A DNA stretch of 64,000 nucleotides from Dyadobacter sp. 676 (GCF_040448675.1 NZ_CP159289.1:6679001-6743000); one strand, 5' to 3'. Shown: positions 47,401 through 57,282, counted from the first letter of the stretch. The notes: generated from the sequence alone by a model not told the origin. Translations and numbers: made by a program.

Positions 47401-47653
47401 CAGCGAACGGTACGTTTACGACGGAAGCCATACGTGGATCAAAAACGTGACGATCGGTTATACGCTTCCGAAAGTGGATGGCATCCTGTCCGATGCGCGC
47501 ATCTTCGTCAATGCGGCCAACTTGCTGCTGATCACCAAATATCCGGGCAACAACCCCGATGCGGGCGTGCGCGGCGGAACCGAACTGAATAACGACGATG
47601 AGTCTTATCCGGTCCCAAGAACATTCTCCGCAGGTATTAAAGTTAACTTCTAA
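44420..47653 (+). CDS. SusC/RagA-type TonB-linked outer-membrane receptor
   Basis: The 1077-residue receptor has an N-terminal export segment (LSKLILGQMLLGVVLTGF), a carboxypeptidase-regulatory-like domain (GGKVTDENGAGLPGVSVIVK), a TonB-box region (EEVVVVGYGTQRKRDITSAV) and a plug (RMIQGQAPGVII, VRGISSLGAGSDPLYVIDGF, LKDAASTAIYGARGSNGVVL). A long barrel follows, ending RTFSAGIKVNF. It should import a substrate with the SusD lipoprotein encoded 3 bases downstream. No glycoside hydrolase is adjacent, so the substrate is not obvious. It differs clearly from the second SusC at 53989, sharing layout but not barrel sequence. Confidence 0.95.
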   Translation: MNQPRQLKFDTGLRSLSKLILGQMLLGVVLTGFHEAGAAVAPLKDPVTVTADRTLGGKVTDENGAGLPGVSVIVKGSSTGTVSDAEGHYSINVPETGNPILVFSFVGYVPKEITVGNQTSLDVQLAVDNKALEEVVVVGYGTQRKRDITSAVSNINMEDIGEVPKSNVTRMIQGQAPGVIIKQKSGTPGQQFEVKVRGISSLGAGSDPLYVIDGFPVGISVGQNLNPNDIETITVLKDAASTAIYGARGSNGVVLITTKSAKEGKTSLNVSVDYGIQNVPDSRKTKVLNGQDFAQFKKEVFIGRFVLANKRQPTNEEIPIDFRNPENTKYSTNWFDLILNNNAPYTDVNVSLSSGKGPIKSMVSIGYYKEEGALKYTDYDRASVRTNLAGDINKFISMGVNIAGSYSRSSLAATDGRSALVGLSLISDPRYPAYDEKGELIPYYNGVGDIFGFPNPLYLLKAIDRNRNIADVLANGYIDFNIAKGLKFRTSVNAKINYNKYKEYVPSTIGLAIATGTNGAPPRIATERDDMEELRNYTADQLLTYNVNFGENHHLDAMLGYTAQQEIVRGLYGSGNTFPDDLAPFLGNATIRSSNSMERKWTMLAYLARLNYSFKDRYLFSASFRREGSSRFSEGHQFGNFPAVSVGWRLSEEPFIPKAAWLTDLKLRGSWGMTGNNTYQVSANNNFGTGQNAGDDGNYASLAFLGLNNYVFNNTLASGKTVTRFANSELTWEKSNQLNIGLDLATFNNRLVFTVEYYKKITDDMLLGYNIPAVSGFTSTLKNLGKVQNQGVEIAGSYRMKIGQVNFRTNANITFNRNKILAIRGQNDFILQGSQYGGYNIQQVGRPIGMIFGYKKLGIFNTQAEIDASPVQEGAVPGAMKFADLHGAPDGGPDGIVSYDTKDMTEIGNPNPKFNWGWTIGADYKRFDVSVLLMGAHKFDIYRNIEASTMNMDGVFNVLEKAKDRWRSPENPGPNPNDKHSQGGTDYFKWSRESSERYVYDGSHTWIKNVTIGYTLPKVDGILSDARIFVNAANLLLITKYPGNNPDAGVRGGTELNNDDESYPVPRTFSAGIKVNF

Positions 47654-47655
47654 CA

Positions 47656-49170
47656 ATGACGAAGATGAAAAAAGTAACGATACTCGGAATCGCTCTGGCA
47701 CTTTGTCTGTCGTCATGCAGCGAGGATTTCCTGAATCAGACCGATCCGACCAAGGTAGGGGTGGATGTGTTTTATAAAAATGAAGAGCAGGTAAAACAGG
47801 CCCTGAGCGGCGTTTACAGCCAAATACAGGGTTTAACCAACACAGCCTACCTGTTTGGTGAGTTTCAGACCGACAACACGACCATTGACCTGAACCCGTC
47901 GGACCGTGGCGGTGCCGGGGGCTGGGAAGCATTTGAATTTGGCACGGTAAACTCCGGCAACAACGAAATCGCCAACCTATGGAACGGCTACTATGCAGCT
48001 TTGTACAATTGCAACCTGACACTGGAAAAAATGGTGGATGCCACCATGAGCGAAACGGGCAGAAAGGAAGTGGAAGGTCAGCTCAAATTCCTGCGGGCTT
48101 ATATGTATTTCAATCTGGTACAGTATTTCGGGGATGTAGTCATCGTGACTTCCACGCTCGCCACGCCCGACCCCGCATTCGACCTCGTGCGTTCGCCGCA
48201 GGCAGATGTGTGGGCGCAGATCGAGAAAGACCTGAAAGAAGCCGCAGCCGCATTACCGGCCCAGTATGCGAATGCCGCGGACAAAGGCCGTGCAACCAAA
48301 GGCGCGGCGCTGAGTTTGCTGGGCAAAGCGTACCTGACCCAGAAGAAGTATGGCGATGCCGTCACAACGCTGAAAGAGGTAACCACGCTCGGTTATACAT
48401 TGAATGCGAACTACGCCGACAACTTCGACCCGGCCCCGGCCAAGAAAAACGGCCCTGAATCCATTTTCGAGATCCAGTACCAGGGCGACAACGACCTCGG
48501 CGAGTGGAGCAACTTCGAATATGTATTTGCTCCACGGGTTTCGAAAGGCGCGGTGACGGGCTACGCCGCAGGTTCAAATGGCGGCCGGAACGTCCCTACC
48601 AACGACATTATGGCGACCTACGAAAAAGGCGACCTGCGGAAAGACATTTCCCTGAAGCCCAACTTCACGCTGGACGGTAAGGTATATCCCGTGCCTTACG
48701 TATCGAAATACAACTATCCGCATACGATTGTGAACCGGACGAATACCAACTGGCCGGTACTGCGTTATGCCGACGTGCTGCTGATGCTCGCCGAAGCGAT
48801 CAACGAACAATCCGGCCCAACGGCCGAAGCGCTCGGGTATCTCAACCAGGTACGCAAACGCGCCGGCCTCGCCGACCTCGCCATTTCCGATAAAGTTGCG
48901 TTCCGAACGGCTGTTCTGAAAGAAAGAAGACTGGAACTGGCGTTCGAAAATCACCGTTGGTTTGACCTCAAACGCACCAAAACGCCGGCGGAATGGGCCG
49001 CATTCATGAACGCGCACGGTGCACAGGAGCGCGCCAAGCCGACCGTCGACCGCGGTAATGTGCCCTTCAACTCGACGGACTACGTTTATACCGAGAATGA
49101 ATACTATCTGCCATTGCCGGCACCGCAGATCCTGATCAATCCGAAATTGACACAAAATCCGGGATATTGA
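47656..49170 (+). CDS. SusD/RagB-type nutrient-binding lipoprotein
   Basis: The 504-residue lipoprotein has the lipobox LALCLSSCSEDFLNQTDP, helical TPR-like SusD segments (EQVKQALSGVYSQIQ, LKFLRAYMYFNLVQYFGDV, TKGAALSLLGKAYLTQKKY) and the C-terminal mark RKRAGLADLA ... ERRLELAFENHRWFDLKRT. SusD caps the SusC channel from outside the cell and binds the substrate. ATG 47656 or ATG 47665 may start it. A hairpin follows the stop codon. Confidence 0.94.
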   Translation: MTKMKKVTILGIALALCLSSCSEDFLNQTDPTKVGVDVFYKNEEQVKQALSGVYSQIQGLTNTAYLFGEFQTDNTTIDLNPSDRGGAGGWEAFEFGTVNSGNNEIANLWNGYYAALYNCNLTLEKMVDATMSETGRKEVEGQLKFLRAYMYFNLVQYFGDVVIVTSTLATPDPAFDLVRSPQADVWAQIEKDLKEAAAALPAQYANAADKGRATKGAALSLLGKAYLTQKKYGDAVTTLKEVTTLGYTLNANYADNFDPAPAKKNGPESIFEIQYQGDNDLGEWSNFEYVFAPRVSKGAVTGYAAGSNGGRNVPTNDIMATYEKGDLRKDISLKPNFTLDGKVYPVPYVSKYNYPHTIVNRTNTNWPVLRYADVLLMLAEAINEQSGPTAEALGYLNQVRKRAGLADLAISDKVAFRTAVLKERRLELAFENHRWFDLKRTKTPAEWAAFMNAHGAQERAKPTVDRGNVPFNSTDYVYTENEYYLPLPAPQILINPKLTQNPGY

Positions 49171-49192
49171 CGTACGGCGCATTTGCCAGATT

Positions 49193-49224
49193 TCAGGAGA
49201 GGCGTTACAATATGCCTCTCCTGA
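49193..49224 (+). terminator. Hairpin after the first susCD pair
   Basis: TCAGGAGAGGC at 49193-49203 pairs perfectly with GCCTCTCCTGA at 49214-49224 around a 10-base loop. The T tract after it is weak, so it may slow exonucleases as well as terminate. Confidence 0.7.
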
Positions 49225-49343
49225 TAAAATTTATAACTAATCCATGACAAAAATCGTTATTACCTTAATAAGCAAGCCGGTAGGCAAGCAGAAGTTTATA
49301 TAAACGTTTTTAGAAAATCATGCATATTTATTATTTATAACAA

Positions 49344-49385
49344 GACAGAACAGGATACTATTAACCTGGACCCATTGTACTATTG
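49344..49385 (+). promoter_or_regulatory. Shared two-part motif, copy B (upstream of the DUF1553 cytochrome gene)
   Basis: GACAGAACAGGATACT at 49344-49359 is followed by TACTATTG at 49378-49385. The second part is one base from the -7 consensus TAnnTTTG. The GTG start of the cytochrome gene lies 58 bases downstream. Confidence 0.7.
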
Positions 49386-49442
49386 TATGATATTGCGGAA
49401 TGTCGCAGCCGATATTCCCTGAACCACTAACCCCTTGAACTT

Positions 49443-51802
49443 GTGTTACTCCAAGCAACCGAAACTTTTTGGCTTTGGCAATTCTTAGGACGATTGCACC
49501 CTTTAATGGTCCATTTTCCCATTGGACTACTCTGCGTTGCATTGCTTTTCGAGCTCATCGACTGGAAGCGTAAATCTACCGTTTTACACGACGGTACCCG
49601 CATTATCACCTGGATAAGCGCCGGCAGCGCTGTAATTGCCGTGATATTCGGCTTGCTGCTCGCCAGCGACGAAGGTTCCAGCGGCACCAACCTCGAAATC
49701 CACCGCTGGTCGGGAATCGCCACGATGGTGCTGTCGCTGGTTACCGCATTGGTATTGCGCTCAGGTAACCGGAGCCTTTTCCGCGGATTGCTGCTCACCA
49801 CGGTGTTCGGTGTTTCTTTTGCCGGGCATTACGGTGCAATGCTCACACATGGCGAAGACTATCTGTCGAGCGTGCTGCCGGGAAACAAAACGGCTGAACC
49901 GGAAGGTGGTGAAACCGAAGCTAACTTTGTACTGGCCAGTAATGGGACACTAACCGCCGAGCAAATTCAAAATCTGAATGTAGAAGTCAGGACCATCCTG
50001 GCGCACAGTTGTTACAGCTGCCACAGCGAAACCAAAATGAAAGGTGAATTGCGGCTCGACAGCAAGGAAGCGATCATGAAAGGGGGCGAGCACGGTGTGG
50101 TGGTCGTTCCGAACAACCCCGATAAAAGCGAACTCATCCGACGGATTACGTTACCCAATGGCCACAAGGAGGCCATGCCGACAAAGGGCAAGCGCCTCAC
50201 CGAGAAAGAGGTTAAAATCCTGCGCTTCTGGATCGAAAAAGGTGCTCCGTGGCCGTCCGGTAAGGAAAAGAGCATTTACCGTGTAGCGGAACTGGCTCCG
50301 CGCACACCGCAGGTGCCGGCCGCAACCGCCGGGCTCGACAAGCCTGTCGACCTGTTCGTAAATGCTTATTTCCAAAAGAACAAAATCAGCTGGAAACCTG
50401 TGGTAGACGACCGGACTTACATTCGGCGCGTTTACCTGGACATCATCGGGCTCCTTCCTCCGCCGGAACGGGTCGATGCGTTCATCGCCGATACCCGCCC
50501 CGACAAGCGAGAGTTACTAGCCAGGGAGCTACTGGCCCAAAACGACGCTTACGCGCAACATTGGATGACCTTCTGGAACGATGCGCTCCGAAACGACTAC
50601 GACGGAACGGGTTATATCACCGGCGGCCGGTTTGGTATTTCCAAATGGCTGTACGCGAGTTTGGAAAGCAACAAGCCTTACAACTGGTTTGTGAAGGAGC
50701 TGATCAGCCCGAACAAGGAATCGGAAGGTTTTATCAAAGGTATTAAGTGGCGCGGAACGATCAATTCCAGCCAGCGAACCGAAATGCAGGCGGCGCAGAA
50801 CGTAGCCCAGGTATTTCTGGGGCTGAATCTGAAATGCGCTTCCTGCCACGACAGTTTTATCAGCGACTGGAAACTGGCCGATGCCTACGCATTTGCCAAC
50901 ATTTTTGCCGATACATTGCTGGAAATCAACCGCTGCGACAAACCAACGGGAAAAATCGCCGGTACGCGGATACTCTATCCGGAGCTGGGCGAAATCGAAG
51001 TCAACGCCAGCACGGAAAAACGTCTCCGCCAGCTCGCCGATTTCCTCGTGCAGCCCAAAGACGGCCGGCTGTACCGTACCCTTGTGAACCGCGTTTGGGC
51101 CCAGTTGATGGGACGGGGTATCGTGGAGCCGGTAGACGCCATGGACAATGCGCCGTGGAGCCAGGACCTGCTCGACTGGCTGGCTTCCGACTTCGTTGCG
51201 AATGGCTATGATATCAAAAAGCTCATCTACACGATCGTCACTTCGAAGACCTACCAGTTGCCGTCGTCGTCGGTGAAAGAAGCGGACGACATCATGGCGA
51301 ACGATTTCAAATTTACCGGAATGGTCCGCCGGCGGCTCAGCGCCGAGCAGTTCGCGGATGCGATCAGCACCACATTTACGCCGATGTATGCGGACACTTC
51401 CCTTGCATTGAAGAAGCTCCCGGAAGACATCAAGACCCGCTTGCCATTCCCGCGTGCGGCGTTTGTAAAAAATGATCCGTTCCTGACTGCGCTCGGACGC
51501 CCGAACCGGGAAACGGTCAGCACGAGCCGTTCCTCTCAGGCCAATCTTCTGCAGGCTCTCGAACTGACGAACGGTTCGAAATTTACGGAAACACTTAAGG
51601 CGGGGTCAAAAGTATGGAAGTCGCAGTACCCGACATCCGACTCGCTCGTGACGGCGCTTTACCGCAAGGCACTGGGCCGGGCGCCTGTGCCGAAAGAACT
51701 GGCGGCTGCAAAAAAATCCTCGGACCGACACCAAGCGAAGAGGGCATTCAGGACCTCGTTTGGGCTATCGCGCTGGTCCCGGAGTTTCAGCTGATATATT
51801 AA
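49443..51802 (+). CDS. Membrane-anchored Planctomycete-type cytochrome (DUF2231-PSCyt1-DUF1549-DUF1553), frameshifted near the end
   Basis: The protein opens with a DUF2231-like membrane region (GRLHPLMVHFPIGLLCVALL plus about three more helices, residues 10-130). Next comes a PSCyt1 haem domain with C190, C193 and H194 in CYSCHSE, then DUF1549 with YIRRVYLDIIGLLPPPERVD and a second CxxCH (C465, C468, H469 in CASCHD), then DUF1553 (PKDGRLYRTLVNRVWAQLMG). Near the C-terminus a run of seven A at 51710-51716 breaks the frame; with eight A the end reads LGPTPSEEGIQDLVWAIALV and FQLIY, giving about 786 residues. GTG 49443 is the only good start. It pairs with the DUF1501 gene downstream, as in Planctomycetes. 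The electron donor and acceptor are unknown. Confidence 0.85.
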
Positions 51803-51970
51803 ATGTATAAGCCATATTAACCATACAGAACATTCAATACAATCGAATATTTTACAACATATAATTAGATTAATAAGCTTTTATACTATTAATAAATACT
51901 AAAAGTATTAAAAGCTATAAAAGCAAATTAGTTAAAGTACTGACATACAATCATTTAAACATATTTCAAA

Positions 51971-53398
51971 ATGAAAATCCAATGGAATAGGAGGGAGTTC
52001 CTGCAACGTGCAAGCGCAGCTACGATGGCTGCCCTGGCCGCCGGAGCGCCCATATCAAACCTCCTCAGCTCTTGCCGGGGCAAGGCGGGGGCCAATTCTA
52101 CGGCGGATACAGTGATACTTTTATGGATGGCGGGCGGGATGGCCCATACTGAAACTTTCGACCCGAAAGCTTATACGCCCTTCGAAAAGGATATGGAAGG
52201 TAACCGCGTTCTGAGCACTTTCAAATCGCTGCCCACCAAGCTCGACGGCATCCACTTTTCGGAAGGCTTGCAGTCGATCGGGCAGGTAATGGATAAGGGA
52301 ACGCTGATCCGCTCGTACGTCGCGGCCGATATGGGGCACATCCTGCATTCGCGGCATCAGTACCATTGGCACACCTGCTACGAACCACCGCAAACGGTGG
52401 CCGCGCCACACATCGGCGCCTGGATCGCCAAGGAGCTCGGCCCCAAGAATCCCGTGATCCCCGCATTCATCGATATCGGCCAGCGGTTCACGGTGGGGGA
52501 GGCCGAAGAACTGAAAGCATTTCATACCGCCGGCTTCCTCGGCAACGAGTTCGGTCCGTTCTTCATCCCCGACCCAAGCCAGGGCCTCGACAGCGTGCGC
52601 CCGCCCGTGGGCATGGATGCGAAGCGCTTCGAACGCCGGAACCAGTTATACAATGAGCTGATTAACAACAGTCCGATCGGCGAATTTGGCAGCGACTACC
52701 AGCGCGAATCGCTGAAACGGTCGATGGAGCAGGCCTACGCATTGCTCAATTCACCGGAATCGAGGGCGTTCGACCTGAGTACCGAGCCAAAGAAAAGTTA
52801 CGATATTTACAATACCGGTCGTTTCGGGCTGGGGTGCCTGCTTGCCCGCCGGCTCACCGAGCAAGGTGCGCGATTCATCAGCGTGACGACGGAATACGAG
52901 CCGTTCAAAGGTTGGGACACGCACGAAAACGGCCATACCCGCTTGCAGGATATGAAAAAGCAAATCGACGGCCCGGTTGCACAGCTGATCAAAGACCTCG
53001 ACGAGAAGGGTTTGCTGGACCGTACGATGGTGGTCCTCGCCAGCGAATTCAGCCGCGATATGATGGTGGAAGGCCGGCCCGACGCCAAAGTGAAAGAGCA
53101 GGTCGCGCAGCCGGATATCCTCTCGGATCTCAAATTCTACGGCATGCACCGCCATTTCACCGACGGCTGTTCGATGCTAATGTTCGGCGGCGGTATCAAA
53201 AAGGGTTTCGTTTATGGTAAAACAGCCGACGAACGTCCTTGCAAGACCATCGAAAACCCCGTCAAGATCGAAGGCATCCACCAGACGATTTACCACGCGT
53301 TGGGCATTCCACCGGACACCCAGTACGAAATCGAGAAGCGGCCATTCTACACCACTCCGGACGGCAAGGGATTGGCCGTCAAGGAATTGCTTGTATAA
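51971..53398 (+). CDS. DUF1501 family protein with twin-arginine-like leader
   Basis: The 475-residue protein starts with NRREFLQRASAATMAALAAG (R7-R8, a Tat-like signal) and then NLLSSC, a possible lipobox with C35. The body is alkaline-phosphatase-like DUF1501: LWMAGGMAHTETFDPKAYTP, GHILHSRHQYHWHT, GWDTHENGHTRLQDM and ASEFSRDMMVEG. DUF1501 genes usually follow PSD1-type cytochrome genes, and the function is unknown. The 168 bases between the cytochrome gene and this start are very AT-rich, with an imperfect hairpin near 51878-51923. It may have its own promoter. A terminator follows the stop. Confidence 0.92.
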   Translation: MKIQWNRREFLQRASAATMAALAAGAPISNLLSSCRGKAGANSTADTVILLWMAGGMAHTETFDPKAYTPFEKDMEGNRVLSTFKSLPTKLDGIHFSEGLQSIGQVMDKGTLIRSYVAADMGHILHSRHQYHWHTCYEPPQTVAAPHIGAWIAKELGPKNPVIPAFIDIGQRFTVGEAEELKAFHTAGFLGNEFGPFFIPDPSQGLDSVRPPVGMDAKRFERRNQLYNELINNSPIGEFGSDYQRESLKRSMEQAYALLNSPESRAFDLSTEPKKSYDIYNTGRFGLGCLLARRLTEQGARFISVTTEYEPFKGWDTHENGHTRLQDMKKQIDGPVAQLIKDLDEKGLLDRTMVVLASEFSRDMMVEGRPDAKVKEQVAQPDILSDLKFYGMHRHFTDGCSMLMFGGGIKKGFVYGKTADERPCKTIENPVKIEGIHQTIYHALGIPPDTQYEIEKRPFYTTPDGKGLAVKELLV

Positions 53399-53404
53399 GT
53401 ATAG

Positions 53405-53434
53405 CCAGGCAGGTCTTGCGGCCTGCCTGGTTTT
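53405..53434 (+). terminator. Terminator after the DUF1501 gene
   Basis: CCAGGCAGG at 53405-53413 pairs perfectly with CCTGCCTGG at 53422-53430, followed by TTTT. It starts 6 bases after the stop codon. Confidence 0.85.
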
Positions 53435-53630
53435 GAATTACAACCACCCGTCGAAATCCACCTTCTTCAAATCGCTCCCATTCCCGGATTTCGACTGACT
53501 ACTTCTTATCCCGATTGCGTCAAAAAGCTCCCGGACGGACTGTAAAAACACGCGGCCATGCCTCTTTGTAACCCGTTTGGTATAAGATATGTCCAAAAAA
53601 CTCATGTTAATGAAATATTAATCAAAACCA

Positions 53631-53672
53631 GACAGAGCAGGACAGTCTGTTGTTCCAATCCTTCTACTATTG
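53631..53672 (+). promoter_or_regulatory. Shared two-part motif, copy C (upstream of the second susC)
   Basis: GACAGAGCAGGACAGT at 53631-53646 is followed by TACTATTG at 53665-53672 with the same spacing as the other copies. The susC start codon is 316 bases downstream, the longest distance of the four. Confidence 0.65.
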
Positions 53673-53988
53673 CATAAATGTTACTTTAAGGATGAATAAT
53701 TGTCTTTTATGCGTCAGTTGGACATTTATTTCTTAAAGTATTCCAAATCTTCATCAGCATTAAATCTATCGTTTTTCGGGGCACTTTCGCGCCGGAAGGC
53801 CGACTGCTTCGTACCGAACGACGGCGATGTTTTCAAAAATTGTATCAATCAAACTGCTGTTTCCCGATCCCGACAATTTGTTCACTTAAACCGAATGCTA
53901 TGAGAATAGAAAGCTTAACCGATTAACCCAACTATCCCGAGCGTCGCAGTCCGACGACCGGGGCCTCTGCTAATTACTAAATCTAAAA

Positions 53989-56900
53989 ATGAAACTTATG
54001 AATCAATTTCGACAATCTGCTTATCGTGCACGATTGAACTCGATCCTGAGACTTTCAGTGGGCCAGGCGCTCATCGGGGTTGCCTGCGGATTCAATGCGA
54101 TGGCCGATAATAATTTCAATCCTAATCCGCTGGCAATAGGCAATCATGTCACTGCCGACCGGACCATCAAGGGTAAAGTGGTTGACGACACCGGCGAAAA
54201 ACTGCCGGGTGTGAGCGTAGTGCTCAAAGGCACGACGGTGGGTACCGTTTCGGATGCGGATGGTGTTTACACCATCAACGTCCCCGACAACGGAGCCGTG
54301 CTGATCTTCTCGTCCGTGGGTTTCCTGACGCAGGAAGTTCCGGTTGGGGCGAGTTCGACAATCGATATCAAACTCGCGACGGACGCCAAAGCGTTAACGG
54401 AAGTGGTGGTCGTGGGTTATGGCAGCCAGCTGAAAAAGGAAATTACCGGAGCGGTTCAAACAGTTAAAAGTGAGGAGCTGAAAGACATTCCGGTTTCGCA
54501 GGTAACGCAAAAATTGCAGGGACGCCTAGCCGGTGTACAGATCAACCAGACGACCGGTAAACCGGGGCAGGGGATGTCCGTCCGGATCCGGGGCCAGGTC
54601 TCTGTTACGGCCGGCAGCGATCCGCTTTACGTAATCGATGGTTTCCCCATCACAGGTACCATCGGGCAGATGAACCCGGATGAAATTGAGGATATCACCA
54701 TTCTGAAAGATGCCGCTTCTACGTCGTTATACGGTTCACGGGCGGCCAACGGCGTTGTGCTCATCACGACCAAACGCGGTACGGCAGGGAAAACAAGCGT
54801 GAGTTTCAACGCATTCGCGGGTATTCAGAAAGTCCCAATGAGAGGTCGCATCAAGATGTTGAATGCCGAAGAATTCGCACAGTTCAAAAAGGAAATGTTC
54901 GAAGACGAAAACAAACCGGTGCCTGAAGAATTCCAGGATCCTTCGAAATATCGGGGCAAAAACAACGACTGGTACGACGCATTGCTACGGACTGCGCCCA
55001 TCCAGAGCTATAACCTCAGCATTAGTTCCAACAAGGAAAATATGCGCACATCGCTTGTTGCGGGGGTGTTTAATCAAAAGGGCGTAGTGCTTAACAACAA
55101 CTACAAGCGCTATTCACTACGCATGAATACCGAATATGATATATCGACCAAGGTAAAAATCGGTTTCAACGTGGCACCGCAATTCGTTTACGACAATACG
55201 CCCAGAACCGACGGAGACCGCGGTACGGGTGTGCTTTTCAATGCATTGCACACGTGGCCGGTGATGCCCATCCGCGACGCCAACGGCGAGCTTACCAAAT
55301 TCAATACATTCCCGAACAGCACCGGTAACATCTTTAACTATCCGAACTGGGTACGGGCTGCCAAGGAGCTGACAAACGAGACGAAGATCAACAAGTTGCT
55401 GGGTAATGCTTATATCCAGTACAATCCGATCAACGGCCTTACCTTGAAATCAACTTTGAATATTGAGATGGAGAGCAACAAGTTCTTCTTCTTCAACCCG
55501 TCGACCGCCACGAGCGCAATCAACGTACCGATCCCGACAACCGCGGTTTCGATCCGCCAGAACTATCAGAACTTCTCATGGCTTAACGAAAACCTTGCAA
55601 CTTATAGCCGTAGCTTTAATGAGAAACACAATTTCGAACTATTGGCTGGTTTTACACAACAACGCTTCCGCCAGGAGTTTGACCGTATCACGGCCAACAC
55701 CTACACCGACGACCGCCTTCCAACAATCCAGGGTGCGATCAACATCGACCGCGGTGGTTCATTCAACGTAAACGGTATTTCCGGATCAAACACCTTCAAC
55801 GGCTCTAACGAATGGGCCTTGATGTCGTACATATCACGTCTGACCTATAACTACAAGGGTAAATACCTCTTTACGGCTGCCGTACGCGCAGATGGTTCGT
55901 CCCGTTTCGGTTCCGACAACCGCTGGGGTACTTTTCCTTCTGCATCCGTGGGCTGGGTAATTTCGGATGAGAACTTCATGCAGTCCATACCAAAAGTTTC
56001 GTTCGCAAAAGCCCGCGCGAGCTACGGGGTAATCGGTAACAACAACATCGGTAACTATACTCAATACGCGTTGGTTAACAATACAACGAATGCTGTTTTC
56101 GGAAGCACGGTCGCAACGGGTGCACAGGTGACGTCGCTATCGAACAGTAACCTTGGCTGGGAAACTACCAAGCAGTTCGATGCAGGTCTGGACCTCGGCC
56201 TATTCAATGACCGCGTCCAGCTCGTCTACGATTTTTATACCAAGCGGACGACAAACCTCCTGTATGCGGTTCAGGTTCCACAGGAATCCGGTTTCTCCAA
56301 CTACAATGACAATATCGGCGAGATTAAGTTCTGGGGGCATGAAGTATCGCTAACGACCCGCAACCTGGTAGGTAAACTGAAATGGACCACCAACGCAAAC
56401 ATTTCCATCAACCGTAACAAGGTAATGGAACTGGCACCAGGCATTGACCGCGTGTATGGCACTTTCCACATAACTCAGGTAGGCAAACCTTTTGGCCAGT
56501 TCTATGGATTGGTAAAAGAAGGCTTCTACATGAGCAAGGAAGAGTTGGCCAGTAGCCCGGTTATCCCTGGCCGCTCGGCGATCGGAACGATCAAGTTCAA
56601 GGACGTGAACGGCGACGGCGTAATCACGAATGGCGGCGATGCCGACGACCGCGCGATCATCGGGAACCCGTTCCCGAAATTCACTTACGGTATCACCAAT
56701 ACCCTGAGCTATGGTCCGTGGGATCTTTCTATCGTCGGTTCCGGCTCGCAGGGTAATGAGCTATGGGTGCGCCACTTGTATAGCACCGCTAATCTGGACG
56801 GTGTGTTCAATATGGTAGCAGGTGCGAAAGACCGTTTCCGTGTGAAAAACGGGCCTAATCCGGTAACCGGAGCACAGGAAGCCCAAACCGTGATCACCCC

Positions 56901-57243
56901 CGGCAAAGGTATGTATGGCGCTACCAACAACGGTGGTAACTTCACCGGTATCGAACGTGACTGGGCCAGCTCGCACTTTGTAGCTAACGCCTCTTATTTC
57001 ACGATCAAGAACATTACGCTGGGATTCAATTTGGGTGGTATCAACAAGTTTTTCAAGTCGGCCCGCATTTATGGAAGCGTACAGCAGGTTTATGTTTTCA
57101 CCAAATACTGGGGTGGGCCTAACCCTGAAACCAGCGCACAAGGCGATGGACAAGGTGATGGTGGTAATCTGAGCCAGGGTATCGATCTCTCGAACTATCC
57201 TGTACCCCGTACTTGGACGCTCGGTGTGAACCTGAACTTCTAA
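53989..57243 (+). CDS. SusC/RagA-type TonB-linked outer-membrane receptor
   Basis: The 1084-residue receptor has an export segment (LRLSVGQALIGVACGFNAMA), a carboxypeptidase-regulatory-like domain (KGKVVDDTGEKLPGVSVVLK), a TonB-box region (TEVVVVGYGSQLKKEITGAV) and a plug (KLQGRLAGVQI, VRIRGQVSVTAGSDPLYVID, LKDAASTSLYGSRAANGVVL). The barrel ends RTWTLGVNLNF. An in-frame ATG at 53998 is an alternative start. The SusD partner follows 39 bases later. The first 50 residues resemble those of the SusC at 44420, which suggests an old duplication of the whole module or shared leader constraints. Confidence 0.95.
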   Translation: MKLMNQFRQSAYRARLNSILRLSVGQALIGVACGFNAMADNNFNPNPLAIGNHVTADRTIKGKVVDDTGEKLPGVSVVLKGTTVGTVSDADGVYTINVPDNGAVLIFSSVGFLTQEVPVGASSTIDIKLATDAKALTEVVVVGYGSQLKKEITGAVQTVKSEELKDIPVSQVTQKLQGRLAGVQINQTTGKPGQGMSVRIRGQVSVTAGSDPLYVIDGFPITGTIGQMNPDEIEDITILKDAASTSLYGSRAANGVVLITTKRGTAGKTSVSFNAFAGIQKVPMRGRIKMLNAEEFAQFKKEMFEDENKPVPEEFQDPSKYRGKNNDWYDALLRTAPIQSYNLSISSNKENMRTSLVAGVFNQKGVVLNNNYKRYSLRMNTEYDISTKVKIGFNVAPQFVYDNTPRTDGDRGTGVLFNALHTWPVMPIRDANGELTKFNTFPNSTGNIFNYPNWVRAAKELTNETKINKLLGNAYIQYNPINGLTLKSTLNIEMESNKFFFFNPSTATSAINVPIPTTAVSIRQNYQNFSWLNENLATYSRSFNEKHNFELLAGFTQQRFRQEFDRITANTYTDDRLPTIQGAINIDRGGSFNVNGISGSNTFNGSNEWALMSYISRLTYNYKGKYLFTAAVRADGSSRFGSDNRWGTFPSASVGWVISDENFMQSIPKVSFAKARASYGVIGNNNIGNYTQYALVNNTTNAVFGSTVATGAQVTSLSNSNLGWETTKQFDAGLDLGLFNDRVQLVYDFYTKRTTNLLYAVQVPQESGFSNYNDNIGEIKFWGHEVSLTTRNLVGKLKWTTNANISINRNKVMELAPGIDRVYGTFHITQVGKPFGQFYGLVKEGFYMSKEELASSPVIPGRSAIGTIKFKDVNGDGVITNGGDADDRAIIGNPFPKFTYGITNTLSYGPWDLSIVGSGSQGNELWVRHLYSTANLDGVFNMVAGAKDRFRVKNGPNPVTGAQEAQTVITPGKGMYGATNNGGNFTGIERDWASSHFVANASYFTIKNITLGFNLGGINKFFKSARIYGSVQQVYVFTKYWGGPNPETSAQGDGQGDGGNLSQGIDLSNYPVPRTWTLGVNLNF

Positions 57244-57282
57244 GCCTGACTTGTAAAACATCTCATTTTAATTCGGATAGAA

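Larger units (their letters stand above)
53399..53988. other. Intergenic region upstream of the second susC
   Basis: This 590-base region contains a terminator (53405-53434) and motif copy C (53631-53672). The remaining 300 bases before the susC start would be a long untranslated leader. A 67-codon ORF at 53700-53903 starts ahead of no recognisable ribosome-binding site and has no family motif, so I do not call it a gene. Confidence 0.55.

Noticed and set aside
53700..53903. 67-codon ORF in the leader of the second susC
   Set aside because: No ribosome-binding site, no domain, and it lies in a probable untranslated leader.
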